Assembly (NCBI GenBank): GCA_001970955.1
Contig: MPUH01000816.1
Span: 1-33,524, forward strand
Source: Stentor coeruleus
Taxonomy: Eukaryota > Ciliophora > Heterotrichea > Heterotrichida > Stentoridae
Reading direction: 5' to 3'
DNA: 33,524 nt
Positions within the stretch are counted from its first letter, which is position 1. The number at the start of each line of letters is the position of its first letter. The position numbers and the translations under genes are program-made. The notes beneath the pieces are model-generated. The model searched no databases. It saw nothing but the letters and a program-made list of their open reading frames with translations, and was not told the DNA's origin. Positions 1 to 10,307 of the stretch are shown piece by piece.

Positions 1-209
1 ATCAAAATACTATAAAATATATACAAACTTATAAGACTTTCTTTTTAATAAAAACTAATTTACTACATTTACTTAAAGCTAAAAACTATTTCTTATCAAA
101 ACTTCTAAACTTGAAATTTCTAATTTTCATACCCTAAGCCTATCGTAATCCCTAATTCTCTCTAATACCAATACAATCATTCTCCTCATAACCAACTTTA
201 TAATAAAAT
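1..209. other. Upstream flank of the PDE gene
   Basis: C-rich and G-poor AT sequence with two CCCTAA hexamers (132, 150), ending in TTTATAATAAA just before the ATG. No gene is seen. Confidence 0.6.
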
Positions 210-2408
210 ATGAAAACTAAAGCATTTTACAATAGCAGCACAGGCCAACAAAACCCAAACATCTACGACCTCATAAACCACAGTACAAGTGATATCGAAA
301 ACATCCCCCTTGACCACAATTTCCTGATCTTTAGAGACAAAAAAACAGAACGAAAATATCTAGACCATCTATTTTTCGATCATGAATCCAACAATCAGCC
401 TTCAGCCCAATTCAAATCAAATATTTTTATTTTCTTTATATACTACACACTTTTTTTCCTATCATCCCTTACATATAACATATTAAAGTACTATTTAGAA
501 TCATTTCCTGAACCAATATTCTTCATAAAAACATTTTTTCTAGGGATTTGCAGTATAGCTGTTTATATAATCTTATATCTTATTATAAAATCTAAAAGAG
601 TATATAAGAATTCTTTGAAAGCAACAACTTTTATAGGAACTATTATTGTTTTTAATTTGATTATAACTGATAATAGAGTTTTAGTTTATATAACTGGAAA
701 ACATATTGATGAAGTTTCTGTTAATAGTTTATTGATATTTATTCTGTTGGGGTATTTGAAGAATCAGATTTTTGGAACTTTTAGGTGTATGTTGTGGTGG
801 ACAATTTTTACAATTTGTACACAAGTTTTTGTTTTGATTATGTTTTCACAGGATTTGATTACTGATGCATATGAGGTTTTTGGGTTATCTGTTGGCCTTT
901 TGTTAGAATGTGTGATTTGCTATAGATGTGATCATATTTCCAGAGATATGTTCTGGAAAAGAAAGTCTCAACTAAGCAATACATCCGACGTTTTCGACGA
1001 AAGTAACGACGACAATTTCTCAAGCCAACTTATCAACACAGAAATCGAGCTTCTTATCCAGCTTTGCGACAAAATCAAAAAATCCATAAAATCCGTATTT
1101 TCCCTAATCCTCTATAACGACATAAAATCCAAACTTAAAATCTCAATAAATCAACTAAACAGTCTAAAAAAACGTATCGCTAGTGATCTATTCAGAGCAT
1201 CATTCAAACTTGAAAACAATGAAAATATCGATGATGAAGATAAAACTTTTATATCCCAAGTCTTTATGCAAATGTCTTTAAAACATAGCAATACTATGAG
1301 AAAACCAAGAGGAATAAGACAAGTAAGTGGATATAAATTACGTAAAGCAACCTTTACAAAATATGGAATCGACAATTTAGATAAAGCTTTAGATTCTATT
1401 GGGAATAATTGGAATTTTGATATATGGCTTGTTTATAATGTAACAGGGCAAAGTATAGGTATAGTAAGTCGATATGTTTGTAATAAGTGGGGATTATGTC
1501 AAGATTTTTCTATTGATGATGACACTTTTGATCATTTTTTTGAGTCACTTGAAAAGGTAGTGGGTATATAGAATTATCATCAAAACCCTTATCATAATGC
1601 ATGCCATGCTGCGGATGTTATGCATAGTTTTTTGTTTTTTTGTATTGCAGGGGATTTGGTTAGTTTTATGAATTCTTTAGAAACATTATCGTGTATTATT
1701 GCTACATTAGCGCATGATGTTAGGCATCCTAGTGTGACGAATAGGTTTTTGATTAGAAACCGTGATGAAATTGCCACAAAGTATAATGATGTTAGTGTTT
1801 TAGAAAATATGCATGCGAATATAACTTTTACGTTAATGGCGATGGAAGGTTTTAATATACTAGAAAACTTAACCCAAGATGAATGGATTAAAGCAAGAAA
1901 AATTATAATTGAACTTATACTTGAAACTGATATGAGTAGGCATTTTGAATTATTAGGAAGGTTTAGAGCTAGAATTACTAATTTAGAAGATTTCAATCTT
2001 GACATTATAGAAAATAAAATCATGTTATGGTCTACTGCTTTAAAATGCGCAGATATTGGCCATAGTGCTAAAATTGCAGAATTACATGAGAGATGGTCAG
2101 CTTTAATATGTGAAGAATTTTTCCGTCAAGGTGATATAGAAAAAGAACGTAAACAAGAAATTTCTATGTATTGTGATAGACATAATACAGATATACCTAA
2201 AAGTCAAGCTGGGTTTATAAAAAATATAAGCTTGCCGATGTATGAGTCTTGGTGTAGCTATTTGAAATCTGAAAAAGTTAATCATTATTGTTTGGACCAG
2301 CTGAAAATTAATTATGAAAGCTGGACAGCGAAAATTATAACAATGAAATCTCCTGAAAATAGAGTTTTTAGTGCTAGAGACGATGAAGAAGATGATAATG
2401 AAAACTAG
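210..2408 (+). CDS. Six-TM class I 3',5'-cyclic nucleotide phosphodiesterase
   Basis: Two open frames (210-1556 and 1572-2408) join in frame once a 15-nt intron is removed, giving 727 aa. The N-terminal half has about six hydrophobic segments (residues ~72-245), then a polar linker. The C-terminal half is a PDEase_I catalytic domain. It begins with the YHNACHAAD signature (proposed general acid His457, metal His461), then AHDVRHP (His497-Asp498), LKCADIGHS (Asp610) and SQAGFI, whose Gln661 is the purine-binding glutamine of the family. It should hydrolyse cAMP and/or cGMP at a membrane; substrate preference cannot be read from the sequence. The usual HDxxHxGxxN motif is altered after the second His (PSVTN). 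The exon junction falls just before the first catalytic motif, so intron retention would remove the whole enzyme domain. Membrane-anchored PDEs are also known in other alveolates. The protein ends in an acidic tail. Confidence 0.9.
1557..1571 (+). other. 15-nt spliceosomal intron of the PDE gene
   Basis: gtagtgggtatatag has GT-AG ends, phase 0, and lies between Glu-Lys and Asn-Tyr-His. Removal restores the family-conserved NPYHNxxHAAD motif. If retained, its last codon is an in-frame TAG. Confidence 0.93.
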
Positions 2409-2667
2409 TTGTGATTAAATTTTGTAATAGATGATTTTTTAATATAGAAAAAAAATGGTTTTGAGGTTTTTTATAGTTTAAAAGAATTTTATGGCTTGAA
2501 TGCTAGAATAAGTAAGGAAAAAAGGCAAGTTATTTACTGTAAATATTTTATAATAATTTAATTTGTTAGGAAGAATTTTATTAGTGATGATATTTGTATT
2601 TTGATATTTATTAATCAACAACACAAAACAAACTTTATCAACTTCATAATCTTATTATTACGTTACA

Positions 2668-5483
2668 TTAAGAAAAATCATATTCTGGCTGGTACAAATC
2701 ATAAGAAAAGCTTCTCAAATCCCTATCCTTCGATGTTTTCGCTAAACTAAACCTCTGAAAATCTGGTATCAAATTTTTACTATTAAGTATACCCGAATAA
2801 ATATTCTCAAGTTCATCAGGTTCAATACATTTCTCTAACCTAATCAGAACTTTATTCAGTAATTCTTTCTCATCATTCAAATGCGATAGTTCAATTTCAC
2901 ATTTTTTCCTAAGTATCGCTTCATTTTCTAACCTTTTTTTTAAAGCGAAAACCTTAGAATTAGCTTCATTAGCTTCTTCAAAAGCAGTTTTATAATTCAC
3001 TTTAGTATCCTGGGACTTTTTACGTAAATTATTTAGTTCAGTACTTATGATTTGTAGTCTATTATTAATAATCTGATTTTCAGTAAGGAGTTTTTCATAG
3101 TCAATTTTCAAAGACTCAATTTGTGTTATTAATCCTTTTCTATTTATCTCATTTTCATCATAATCCTCTTGTAAACATTTGAATTTATCTTTAGAATTAT
3201 CTATTTGCTGTTTCAAAAGTGATGAGTCTTCTTTAAGTTTCAGTTGATTTCTTAATAGAATTTCTAGTTCATTACATATAATTTCTACCCATTGGGCTAT
3301 TGAAATATTATTGCCTTTACCACTTTTAAAAATCTGCTCTTTTAACTGTTCGCTTATTAATGAGCTGATTTTTTATATAAAAAAAAATCATGAAAAGCCT
3401 ATATTTTTATATAGAAAAACTATGATTTTNTGCCTTTACCACTTTTAAAAATCTGCTCTTTTAACTGTTCGCTTATTAATGAGCTAAAACTTACTGAACC
3501 AAGACAAACAGAACCAAAATTGTTACAAAACATAACAATAGTTTTTTTAGATGTCTCAATATCGTATCTATAATATTCTAATAAAGCATTTGTCTCTTTA
3601 AACTGAGTATTTTCATTTTGGAAATTTTTTTTCGATCTGGATTCTTGAGTTAAATCAGCAAGGATTTTAATATTTTCTAATTTGAAATTCTCGTATTCAA
3701 TTTTCATATTTTCTAACTCATTTTCTAACATAAAGCATCTCGTCATATAAAGTGTCTTGTCTTTTTCGAGTTCTTGTATTTGGATTTTTGTAGAAATCGT
3801 ATCTTCTGCTAGGCTGTTTCTTGCTGATCGTTCTTGAGAAATAAGATATCCTAAGGATTTTACTTCACCTTCTAATTGCTCTTTAAAAGAAAACGATTTA
3901 TTTAACTGTTCTCGATAGTTTTCTATTTCTATTTTTGCGTTTCGTAGATCTTTTGATGATTTTTCTAAGTCAGATTTCAGTTTTGTGACCATTTCGTCGT
4001 ATTTTTTGTATTTTGAGTCAAGGGTTGTGTTTTTTACTTGGAATTCATTAGACTTTTTTGTCAAGTCGATAATTGTGTCTTGAAGTTCTTTATTTTTTTT
4101 TTCATAGTGAACTTGGGATTCAGAAAATTGTTTTTTAAGTTTGGATATTGTTTGATCTTTGGCTTTTAAGTTTTGATCTAATTTTTCTAATTTGTATTCA
4201 AGTTCTGTTGATTTTTTCATGTACTTATCATAATGGCTTTCAAGATCTGTATTTTTCGAGTTCGCTTGGTATAATTTTTCTTTAGTTTCAAATAAATCAG
4301 TTCTTGTTACTTCTAAGTTTTTATTCAGTAATTTTATGTCGTTTTCCAATGATATAATTTTCGCATTAGATTCTTTGTTGATTTGTTTTAAGGATTCTAA
4401 ATCATTTTCTAATGTTTTTGTTTGACTTTCTTTGCTTCTTTGAGTTAATTGCAAATCTTTTAAAGCCTTTTCCTCATCTATACTCTGGATCTCTAGTTTT
4501 TTATAACTTTTTTCTAATTCCTCATATTGATCCTCAGCTTTTTTCAGTTTTTCTTTTAGTTCTTTATTAACCCCTTCGATTTCTTTAGCTTTTTCTTCTG
4601 ATTTTGCCTTATCATAAGAAATTTGATTCTCGTTTCTTTCTAATTTTTCAATAGTAGCAGTCATTTTTTTTTCTTTTTCTTCAAGTTTTTCAATCAAATC
4701 ATTAAGTTTTTTTTCATTTTCCTTCAAATACTCTAAGTCTTCAATAAGTTTAGAATTTTTTTCTTCAAGCTTTTGTACCTCATCTTCTGCATATTGCAAT
4801 GCTTCAGCAGCTTCCTGAAGATATAAATCAGTTTTTTCCCGTTCTTTGATATATTCTTGCACATTACTTTCATTAGGATCTTCATCAAGACTTTTAGTTT
4901 TAGGACTTTCATACTCTTCAAGAGACTCAAATTTTATCCCTTTAACAAAACTGCTTTCTTTCGATTGTCCAATCGTATCTTTAAACTCACAAACACTCAT
5001 CCTAGAATTGCTTTCAATCGACTGTTTCAAAACATCAATATAAGTCTTCTGTTCCTCTGACAATTGTATCTCAGCTTTCAAACAATCTTCCAAGTTCTTT
5101 TTTTCCTGCAAAGCTTTAGAGTGTTGGAAATAAATCGCTGAATACAACTCTTTTAACTGGGCAAAAGTTAAATCTGTTGATGGATGTGGGAAAGTATAAT
5201 TCTCAGCTAAAGGTACCTGAGTATTATTTTTATACAATTCTTGTTGTAACCTTTCAATCTTAGATTTTGCATATTCAAGTTCTTCAATTAAATCATTTCT
5301 ACACTCAGTTCCAATATCTTCAGGTTTAATAGGAAGTATATGTCCAGGTATTAAATCTTGAATACGTTTTTCACATAGAATTTTATATTGTTCAAGTTGT
5401 CTTAAACGTTGTGCTTGGGTTCTAACTTTTTCTCTTAAAAGGTCAATAATTTCATCTCCTCCTGAGTTTATAGAGTCTTCCAT
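2668..5483 (-). CDS. Long coiled-coil protein, interrupted by an assembly joint
   Basis: The frame runs from ATG at 5483 to 3431. After skipping the duplicated overlap (3312-3366) and the odd segment 3367-3430, it continues in the same frame at 3311 and ends with TAA at 2668. The collapsed length is 2697 nt, 898 aa. The two pieces meet seamlessly at FKSGKG/NNISIAQW. A short N-terminal region (REKVRTQAQRLRQLEQYK, then a PGHILPI motif near residue 50) precedes almost uninterrupted Lys/Glu-rich heptads. A less helical stretch around the joint contains ICNELE, and the C-terminal tail is DLYQPEYDFS. No domain gives a function; a structural role in cytoskeleton or centriole is only a guess. Its 5' end lies 42 bp from the divergent gene at 5526, and its 3' end is convergent with the PDE gene. 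Cut at the N, it appears falsely as two genes. Confidence 0.82.
3312..3485. repeat. Contig-overlap duplication around N3430, with divergent filler
   Basis: The 55-nt blocks 3312-3366 and 3431-3485 are identical. Between them lie 63 nt (3367-3429) plus the N. Unlike the other joints, the left contig runs past the shared block into unrelated AT-rich sequence with inverted arms aaaatcat (3384-3391) and atgatttt (3422-3429). Deleting one copy and the filler restores the coiled-coil frame. Confidence 0.88.
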
Positions 5484-5525
5484 TTAAATTATAGTTTATA
5501 TGGTCTTTTTATTATAATAAGCACC
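5484..5525. promoter_or_regulatory. 42-bp spacer between divergent genes (putative bidirectional promoter)
   Basis: Only 42 bp separate the ATG of the 898-aa coiled-coil gene (-) from the ATG of the CTFKP-motif gene (+). The spacer is AT-rich, with a TATAATTT element reading leftward next to the left start and TTATTATAATAA reading rightward before the right start. It must contain both 5' UTRs and any shared promoter. The role is inferred from position only. Confidence 0.6.
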
Positions 5526-6293
5526 ATGGAATATAATGACTTTGAAGAACTTGATGTTGAAGAGGTGATTCAAAAACCTATGACTAGAACTTATCATGAG
5601 TCAAGAAGCTTTAAAAAAACTCTTGAAGAGTATTCTAATAATAATTGCACTTTGGATATTGAAGGGATTGAAACAGATTTAGAGATCATGCTTGAACCAG
5701 CTAAAACAAATAGAAAACCTTTGTCTATGATAAAAGAACATAACTTAATCAACCAGCAATCACAACAACAAAAAAACCCTTTTGCCTTGTCGACTATAGA
5801 CACTTTACAGGCCCCAACATCAAATCACTCTTCGCACTTTGAAAAGTACTTCAATTTTCCAACTCATTTATCGAAAAATTCCGACTCTTATTCTTTATCG
5901 AAATCTTCGAAAACATCACGCAAAGGGTTTTTAGAGCTACCAGAGCGACTTAGTTGGCAGAAACAAATCACAGAAAATAAAATAAAATTTTTGCGTATTG
6001 AAAAAGAAATCAAAGAACTTGAAGGTTGTACATTTAAGCCTCAAACTAATGCTCATAAAGTTTGTCGATCGATTTCGTACTTTACAAAACAGCAGGAAGC
6101 ATATAAAAAGTCTAAAAATTCTAACTTGACGAAATTAAAATTACAGTATTCAACTAATAATGTAAGTTGTGAGGTAAATTTGAAGATAAGGAGAAGTAAA
6201 AACATTAAACAGGGAAGTGCAACTGTGCATGATCGGCTTTATAAAGACTCGAAAATTTATTCAAAGTATGCAAAACTTGCGAAGAAGTGTTAA
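5526..6293 (+). CDS. CTFKP-motif protein of unknown function
   Basis: 255 aa with no transmembrane segment or signal peptide. The first ~150 residues are acidic, then polar and Ser/Asn/Gln-rich, and look disordered. From about residue 140 the protein is basic and helical. It holds a single ELEGCTFKPQTN motif (about residue 173) and near the C-terminus VHDRLYKDSKIY. The pairing of CTFKPxxN with a later RLYxD element recurs in many protist proteins of unknown role, often cytoskeletal or ciliary. The start is fixed by the short spacer to the divergent coiled-coil gene, with which it may share a promoter. Stop TAA. Real-gene confidence is high; functional confidence is low. Confidence 0.8.
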   Translation: MEYNDFEELDVEEVIQKPMTRTYHESRSFKKTLEEYSNNNCTLDIEGIETDLEIMLEPAKTNRKPLSMIKEHNLINQQSQQQKNPFALSTIDTLQAPTSNHSSHFEKYFNFPTHLSKNSDSYSLSKSSKTSRKGFLELPERLSWQKQITENKIKFLRIEKEIKELEGCTFKPQTNAHKVCRSISYFTKQQEAYKKSKNSNLTKLKLQYSTNNVSCEVNLKIRRSKNIKQGSATVHDRLYKDSKIYSKYAKLAKKC

Positions 6294-6724
6294 TATACAG
6301 TTATATTCTAATTAATGTAGCTAGGGTTTGAAGGAGATTAGAAGGGTTTTTTGAATATAGGAGAAAATTGATATAAATATTATGATTGGGTTTTAATGAA
6401 ATATACGCAAGGATTAGTGGTTAAAGATTTGTTGAGATTATAGGTTGTAGAGAAAGTATGAAGGGGGTTAAATTGCGACTTTATTAAAAGAGTAAATGTT
6501 TTTATGTTAAGATAATTTTGATTATAAGCTCGTATTTTATTTGTGTTTTAATAAATAAAGAGTGGGCTAATGTGATTGGCCATGCAATTGGCATAATTGA
6601 TATTTATTTGTGTTTTTAAAATAGTTGGCCAGTTTTTAAATCAACATAAAAAAAATCCTCATATCAAAAACTCATATTTTTTCTTATAAGCTTAATTTAG
6701 CACAAAAATAATCATTGATAAATA
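6294..6724. other. Intergenic spacer, no gene seen
   Basis: The left part (to about 6640) is G-rich and C-poor. The right part, leading into the ribosomal protein gene, is C-containing and G-poor, ending in AT-rich sequence before the ATG. I found no tRNA or credible ORF in it. Confidence 0.6.
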
Positions 6725-7129
6725 ATGGCACAGGCAAGGTTCGTTGAAATAGGTCGTGTTGCATATGTAAACTTTGGCCCTGAATCAGGAAAACTCTGTG
6801 TCATAGTAGATGTTGTAGACGCAAAAAGAGCTCTTGTAGACGGACCTACAACCGGAGTAACCAGACAACAAATGCCTTTTTCAAGGATTTCGCTTACTGA
6901 GTTTGTATTACCTGTCAAAAGGAATCAGAAATCAGCTAATGTAGCTAAATGCTTTGATGAGCATGAGATTATCAAGAAATGGAATGCCTCTCATGCAGGC
7001 AAACATGTGGCAAGTGCTTTAAGAAGAGCCTCACTGACTGACTTTGAAAGGTTTAAGCTTATGGTGGCACAGAAGAAGAAAAGTTTGTTAGTGAAGAAGG
7101 AAATGAAAAAAATCAAACCAAAGCATTAA
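6725..7129 (+). CDS. RPL14: 60S ribosomal protein eL14
   Basis: 134 aa, close to the usual eL14 length. The N-terminal KOW-like half carries FVEIGRVAYVNFGPESGK, VIVDVVDAKRALVDGP and RQQMPF, all characteristic of eL14. The C-terminal half has the family's LTDFERFKLM element (here SLTDFERFKLM), followed by a basic Lys-rich tail. It is a structural component of the large ribosomal subunit. Start ATG with a typical A-rich context; stop TAA. No intron is needed. The 3' end is convergent with the transporter gene, 129 bp away. Confidence 0.96.
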   Translation: MAQARFVEIGRVAYVNFGPESGKLCVIVDVVDAKRALVDGPTTGVTRQQMPFSRISLTEFVLPVKRNQKSANVAKCFDEHEIIKKWNASHAGKHVASALRRASLTDFERFKLMVAQKKKSLLVKKEMKKIKPKH

Positions 7130-7258
7130 GAATAGATAATGACTAGTTTATTTTTCTACTTAAAAATACAAGATTATGTTTATAAAAACACTCAAAAAAC
7201 CTTTGCAAAAAAAATATTCTTTTATTAATACTTATAAATCCACAAGTCTCTAATAAAT

Positions 7259-8617
7259 TTAGTTATAATTGTAATCTAAACCTCTACCCGCTGTGTCTAG
7301 TTTAATACTATAAATGCAAGCTGCAGCAAGACTATAAGTCACAGCATAAAAAACAATCGGATACATAGGCTGAAAACTAATTAGAACAAACACAGCAGGG
7401 ACATAAAGCATCTGTACTCTTGCAATAATATTAATCAAAGTATAACTACTTGACCTTATTTCCGTTTCATATTGTTCTAATATAAAAGGCACCAAAACAA
7501 TATTAGAAACACTTGCCAAGCCACAAATACTCCCAAGGACAATAACTAAACCAATTTCATTAGTCGCCAGAGTACATCCAAGAATACAAAGAATTATAAT
7601 CATAACAAAATTCAATAACAAAGTGTATTTTCTTCCCCACTCAACACGTTCAATAAGGATAAAAGATAAAATCCATACTGGGATTATGCAAATTATACAT
7701 AAAAGAAACCCAAGATAAAAGTTGTCGGAGTCAATAAGCGCTGGGAGTAAGTAAAAAGCACCTGAAAATCCTACTAAATTAGCAGCCATAACGACCATAA
7801 GCTTAAAAGTTCTTGGTCTGTATTTAGGATTTATAACAACTTCTAATATGTTTTTATTATCAAACATAGGTTCTATTTTTCTTATCATCGATATTTCTTT
7901 ATCTGTTAACCCTTTACCTGTATTTGTAATAGATATTGACTCTGTAACTATAAGTCCTTGTCCATTTTTCCCAGTTCTTAAAAGAAACAAAGGACTTTCA
8001 TATAAAAGTGTAAACATGGCTAAAAGGACAAAAATACCTAATAAAGGAGTTAAACCAAATACTAAAATCCAATTAGAACCATCTGAATTGTTCATATAAA
8101 AATACACTAATATAAGAACTAAACCTTGACCTATAAGGTAAAAGCCTTCAAATGATATGGCTAAAATCCCTCTATTATGGCTTGGAGAGTTCTCAAGAGT
8201 ATAAGTTGTCCCTATTGGTAAACATATCCCTATGCCTAAGTTTGTTATAGATCTGAGGATTATAAATGCTATAAAGTTTGGGATTAAGGCACAGATAACA
8301 CCTGAAATAAGTATTGTCAAGTAACCTATTTTTAACATGTAAAGACGACCAAATTTGTCTGAGTAATAACCTGAGATTACTATCCCAATAGTCTGCCATG
8401 CGAAAATCAACGTTGCTAAGAAGGAGATAAGCAGGAATGAAAAATCATGCACTTCGCTTAGGTATTTTTGGAACACGCATAGAATCACCAACTCACTTCC
8501 TTGGGTAAATGATGTAAAGCCTGAAACCAAAAATACTATAAATTGGTACTTGCCATATCCAATCTTTGTCATGACCTCGTCGAAATTGTTTCCTTTAATT
8601 AACCCTTTTGCCTCCAT
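7259..8617 (-). CDS. MFS transporter (SV2 / sugar-organic ion transporter-like)
   Basis: 452 aa with about 12 hydrophobic segments in two halves separated by a polar loop (roughly residues 205-260), the major facilitator layout. The MFS motif A-like GYYSDKFGRLYML follows TM2, and RSITNLGIGICLPIGTTYTLE matches the TM4-5 region of the SV2/organic-cation branch. A second, weaker motif (ERVEWGRKY) sits at the equivalent place in the C-terminal half. Substrate cannot be assigned. The short N-terminus contains FDEVMTKIGYGKYQ, seen at the start of SV2-type transporters. Start ATG at 8617; TTATAA lies about 20 nt upstream in sense orientation. Stop TAA. Confidence 0.88.
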   Translation of the reverse strand: MEAKGLIKGNNFDEVMTKIGYGKYQFIVFLVSGFTSFTQGSELVILCVFQKYLSEVHDFSFLLISFLATLIFAWQTIGIVISGYYSDKFGRLYMLKIGYLTILISGVICALIPNFIAFIILRSITNLGIGICLPIGTTYTLENSPSHNRGILAISFEGFYLIGQGLVLILVYFYMNNSDGSNWILVFGLTPLLGIFVLLAMFTLLYESPLFLLRTGKNGQGLIVTESISITNTGKGLTDKEISMIRKIEPMFDNKNILEVVINPKYRPRTFKLMVVMAANLVGFSGAFYLLPALIDSDNFYLGFLLCIICIIPVWILSFILIERVEWGRKYTLLLNFVMIIILCILGCTLATNEIGLVIVLGSICGLASVSNIVLVPFILEQYETEIRSSSYTLINIIARVQMLYVPAVFVLISFQPMYPIVFYAVTYSLAAACIYSIKLDTAGRGLDYNYN

Positions 8618-8692
8618 CTACTGTGCGTTTTTTATAACCCACAGATAAAATGCTTTATTATAAACAAAAACAACCCAATAACTTAATTACAC

Positions 8693-9250
8693 CTATTTCA
8701 TTTTGATTTTACCGCTTGCTATATTTAAAATATCACTATAATCAAACGTTTTCTGATTATTCTTACCCAAATAGCTATGATCTGAGCAATGTCTTTTCAA
8801 AAGCTTAGGCCTTGTATTGTTTTTCTTAAATCTCTGAGTACACATCAAAGGACTTGATTTTTTCTTAACACTACTTGTACAAGATAATGGTAATGCAAGA
8901 AAAGCTAAAGGACATTTACTTTTTCTTGAGCTCGGTAAAGATTTTCTTGTGTATTCTCTAATAATTTCTTCACGGATCATAATTGAAGAAGTCTCTTCAT
9001 TATCTATCTTTGATTTGATTATAACTATATGTTTTCTTGGAGGAATGATATCTAAATTATCACTATCAAAAATCATTGGACTTGTGCCTACTTCATGACA
9101 TATAGCTTTTCTTGATATTGGGGTGATTTTTCTTGCAGTTACTTGTAAATCATTACTTTTGCTTAAACGAGAACTTAATGCTCCTCGAGCTGTGTCTGGA
9201 CGGACAAAGGTTTTTCTTAGAGAGAACTGTCTTTTTCCTATAAGTTCCAT
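8693..9250 (-). CDS. Basic protein of unknown function
   Basis: 185 aa, strongly basic and Ser-rich, with no membrane segment and little predicted coiled coil. It repeats short Arg/Lys-Ser-Pro patterns, for example FSLRKTFVRP, ARKITPISRKAI and TRKSLPSSRKSK, which look like phosphorylation or microtubule/nucleic-acid binding patches. I recognise no family. It lies 75 bp upstream of the MFS start in the same direction. Stop TAG. Its length, codon use like its neighbours and a clean start support a real gene. Confidence 0.65.
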   Translation of the reverse strand: MELIGKRQFSLRKTFVRPDTARGALSSRLSKSNDLQVTARKITPISRKAICHEVGTSPMIFDSDNLDIIPPRKHIVIIKSKIDNEETSSIMIREEIIREYTRKSLPSSRKSKCPLAFLALPLSCTSSVKKKSSPLMCTQRFKKNNTRPKLLKRHCSDHSYLGKNNQKTFDYSDILNIASGKIKMK

Positions 9251-10307
9251 ATAAATCAGATATGTATTATTAAAGATTGGATTATTAGGATTCAGTGATG
9301 ATTTTGTTGTGGATAGGTATTTTGTGTGTTTGTGAGGCTTTTGGGTATTGGTTGGTAAAGGAGAATTATTTTGTGATGATTAAAAATGCTTTGTTTGGAG
9401 GTGAGACTTAGGATTTATGATGAAAACTGAGGTGAGATTAAGAAATTTGGGAATTTAAATAATTGTGCTTTAATATTTTTTTGTGATAAAAAGCTGGCTT
9501 GATAAGTAGTAATGCTAATTGGTGATTAGATTATAAGGAAATATATGAATTAGTGATTTTTTTTTATTTATTTAAGCCATGATAACAAAAAACAGACTTT
9601 AATCTAATGCTTATTATAAAAAACTGTCAACCTCTTAATATTTTTATATAACGTACTCTTTTAAAACAAAATTAGCATCATAAAAAAATGTAAACTTTTA
9701 CCATTTCTTATATCAGCATGTATAAAATGTTAAATTTCTCAAAGAAGTAGCTTCATCTCAACTATCAGAATCCATCTTTTAATATTAAATTTACTATATT
9801 CTCTATATTCAGATATGCATTGTGAAGTGTTGTAATGATAAACAAGACATTATATCAAAGGAAAAAAATCTTATAATCTATTTTTTTTAACTTCATTTTC
9901 ATAAAACTAACACATAATTTTCATAAAAGTAATTTATATAAGCTGTAATATATTTCTCTTTAGAATTCAATTTTCTCAAAATTAAGACATTTCTTGCATT
10001 TTATATACTAAATTTGATACTGCATCAATCATAAAAAACATTAGATTTCACAGTATTTATTGATTTTTTTATCTTTGTGATTTAAGATGTTTTTATATAT
10101 TAATTTTCACATAAAATATAAATCGAATCTAATGTTTACACATTATTTACTTATCTCTTTATAAACAACTCGTTAATTTCATAATTTTGTATCTTGGGTA
10201 TTTATAATTTTATCTATTTCCCTAACCCTACTTCTTTTTCCTAAAACTCATAATTCAACTATAAATTTAGCCTTCCTATTCAACTTAACTTCAAGAATGT
10301 CTGTTAA
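9251..10307. other. Long AT-rich spacer, no gene seen
   Basis: About 1.06 kb between two minus-strand genes. The left ~300 bp are G-rich. From about 9560 to the adenylate-kinase-like gene the plus strand is C-containing and G-poor. Only short frames with frequent stops occur. CCCTAACCCTA lies at 10220-10230. Confidence 0.55.
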
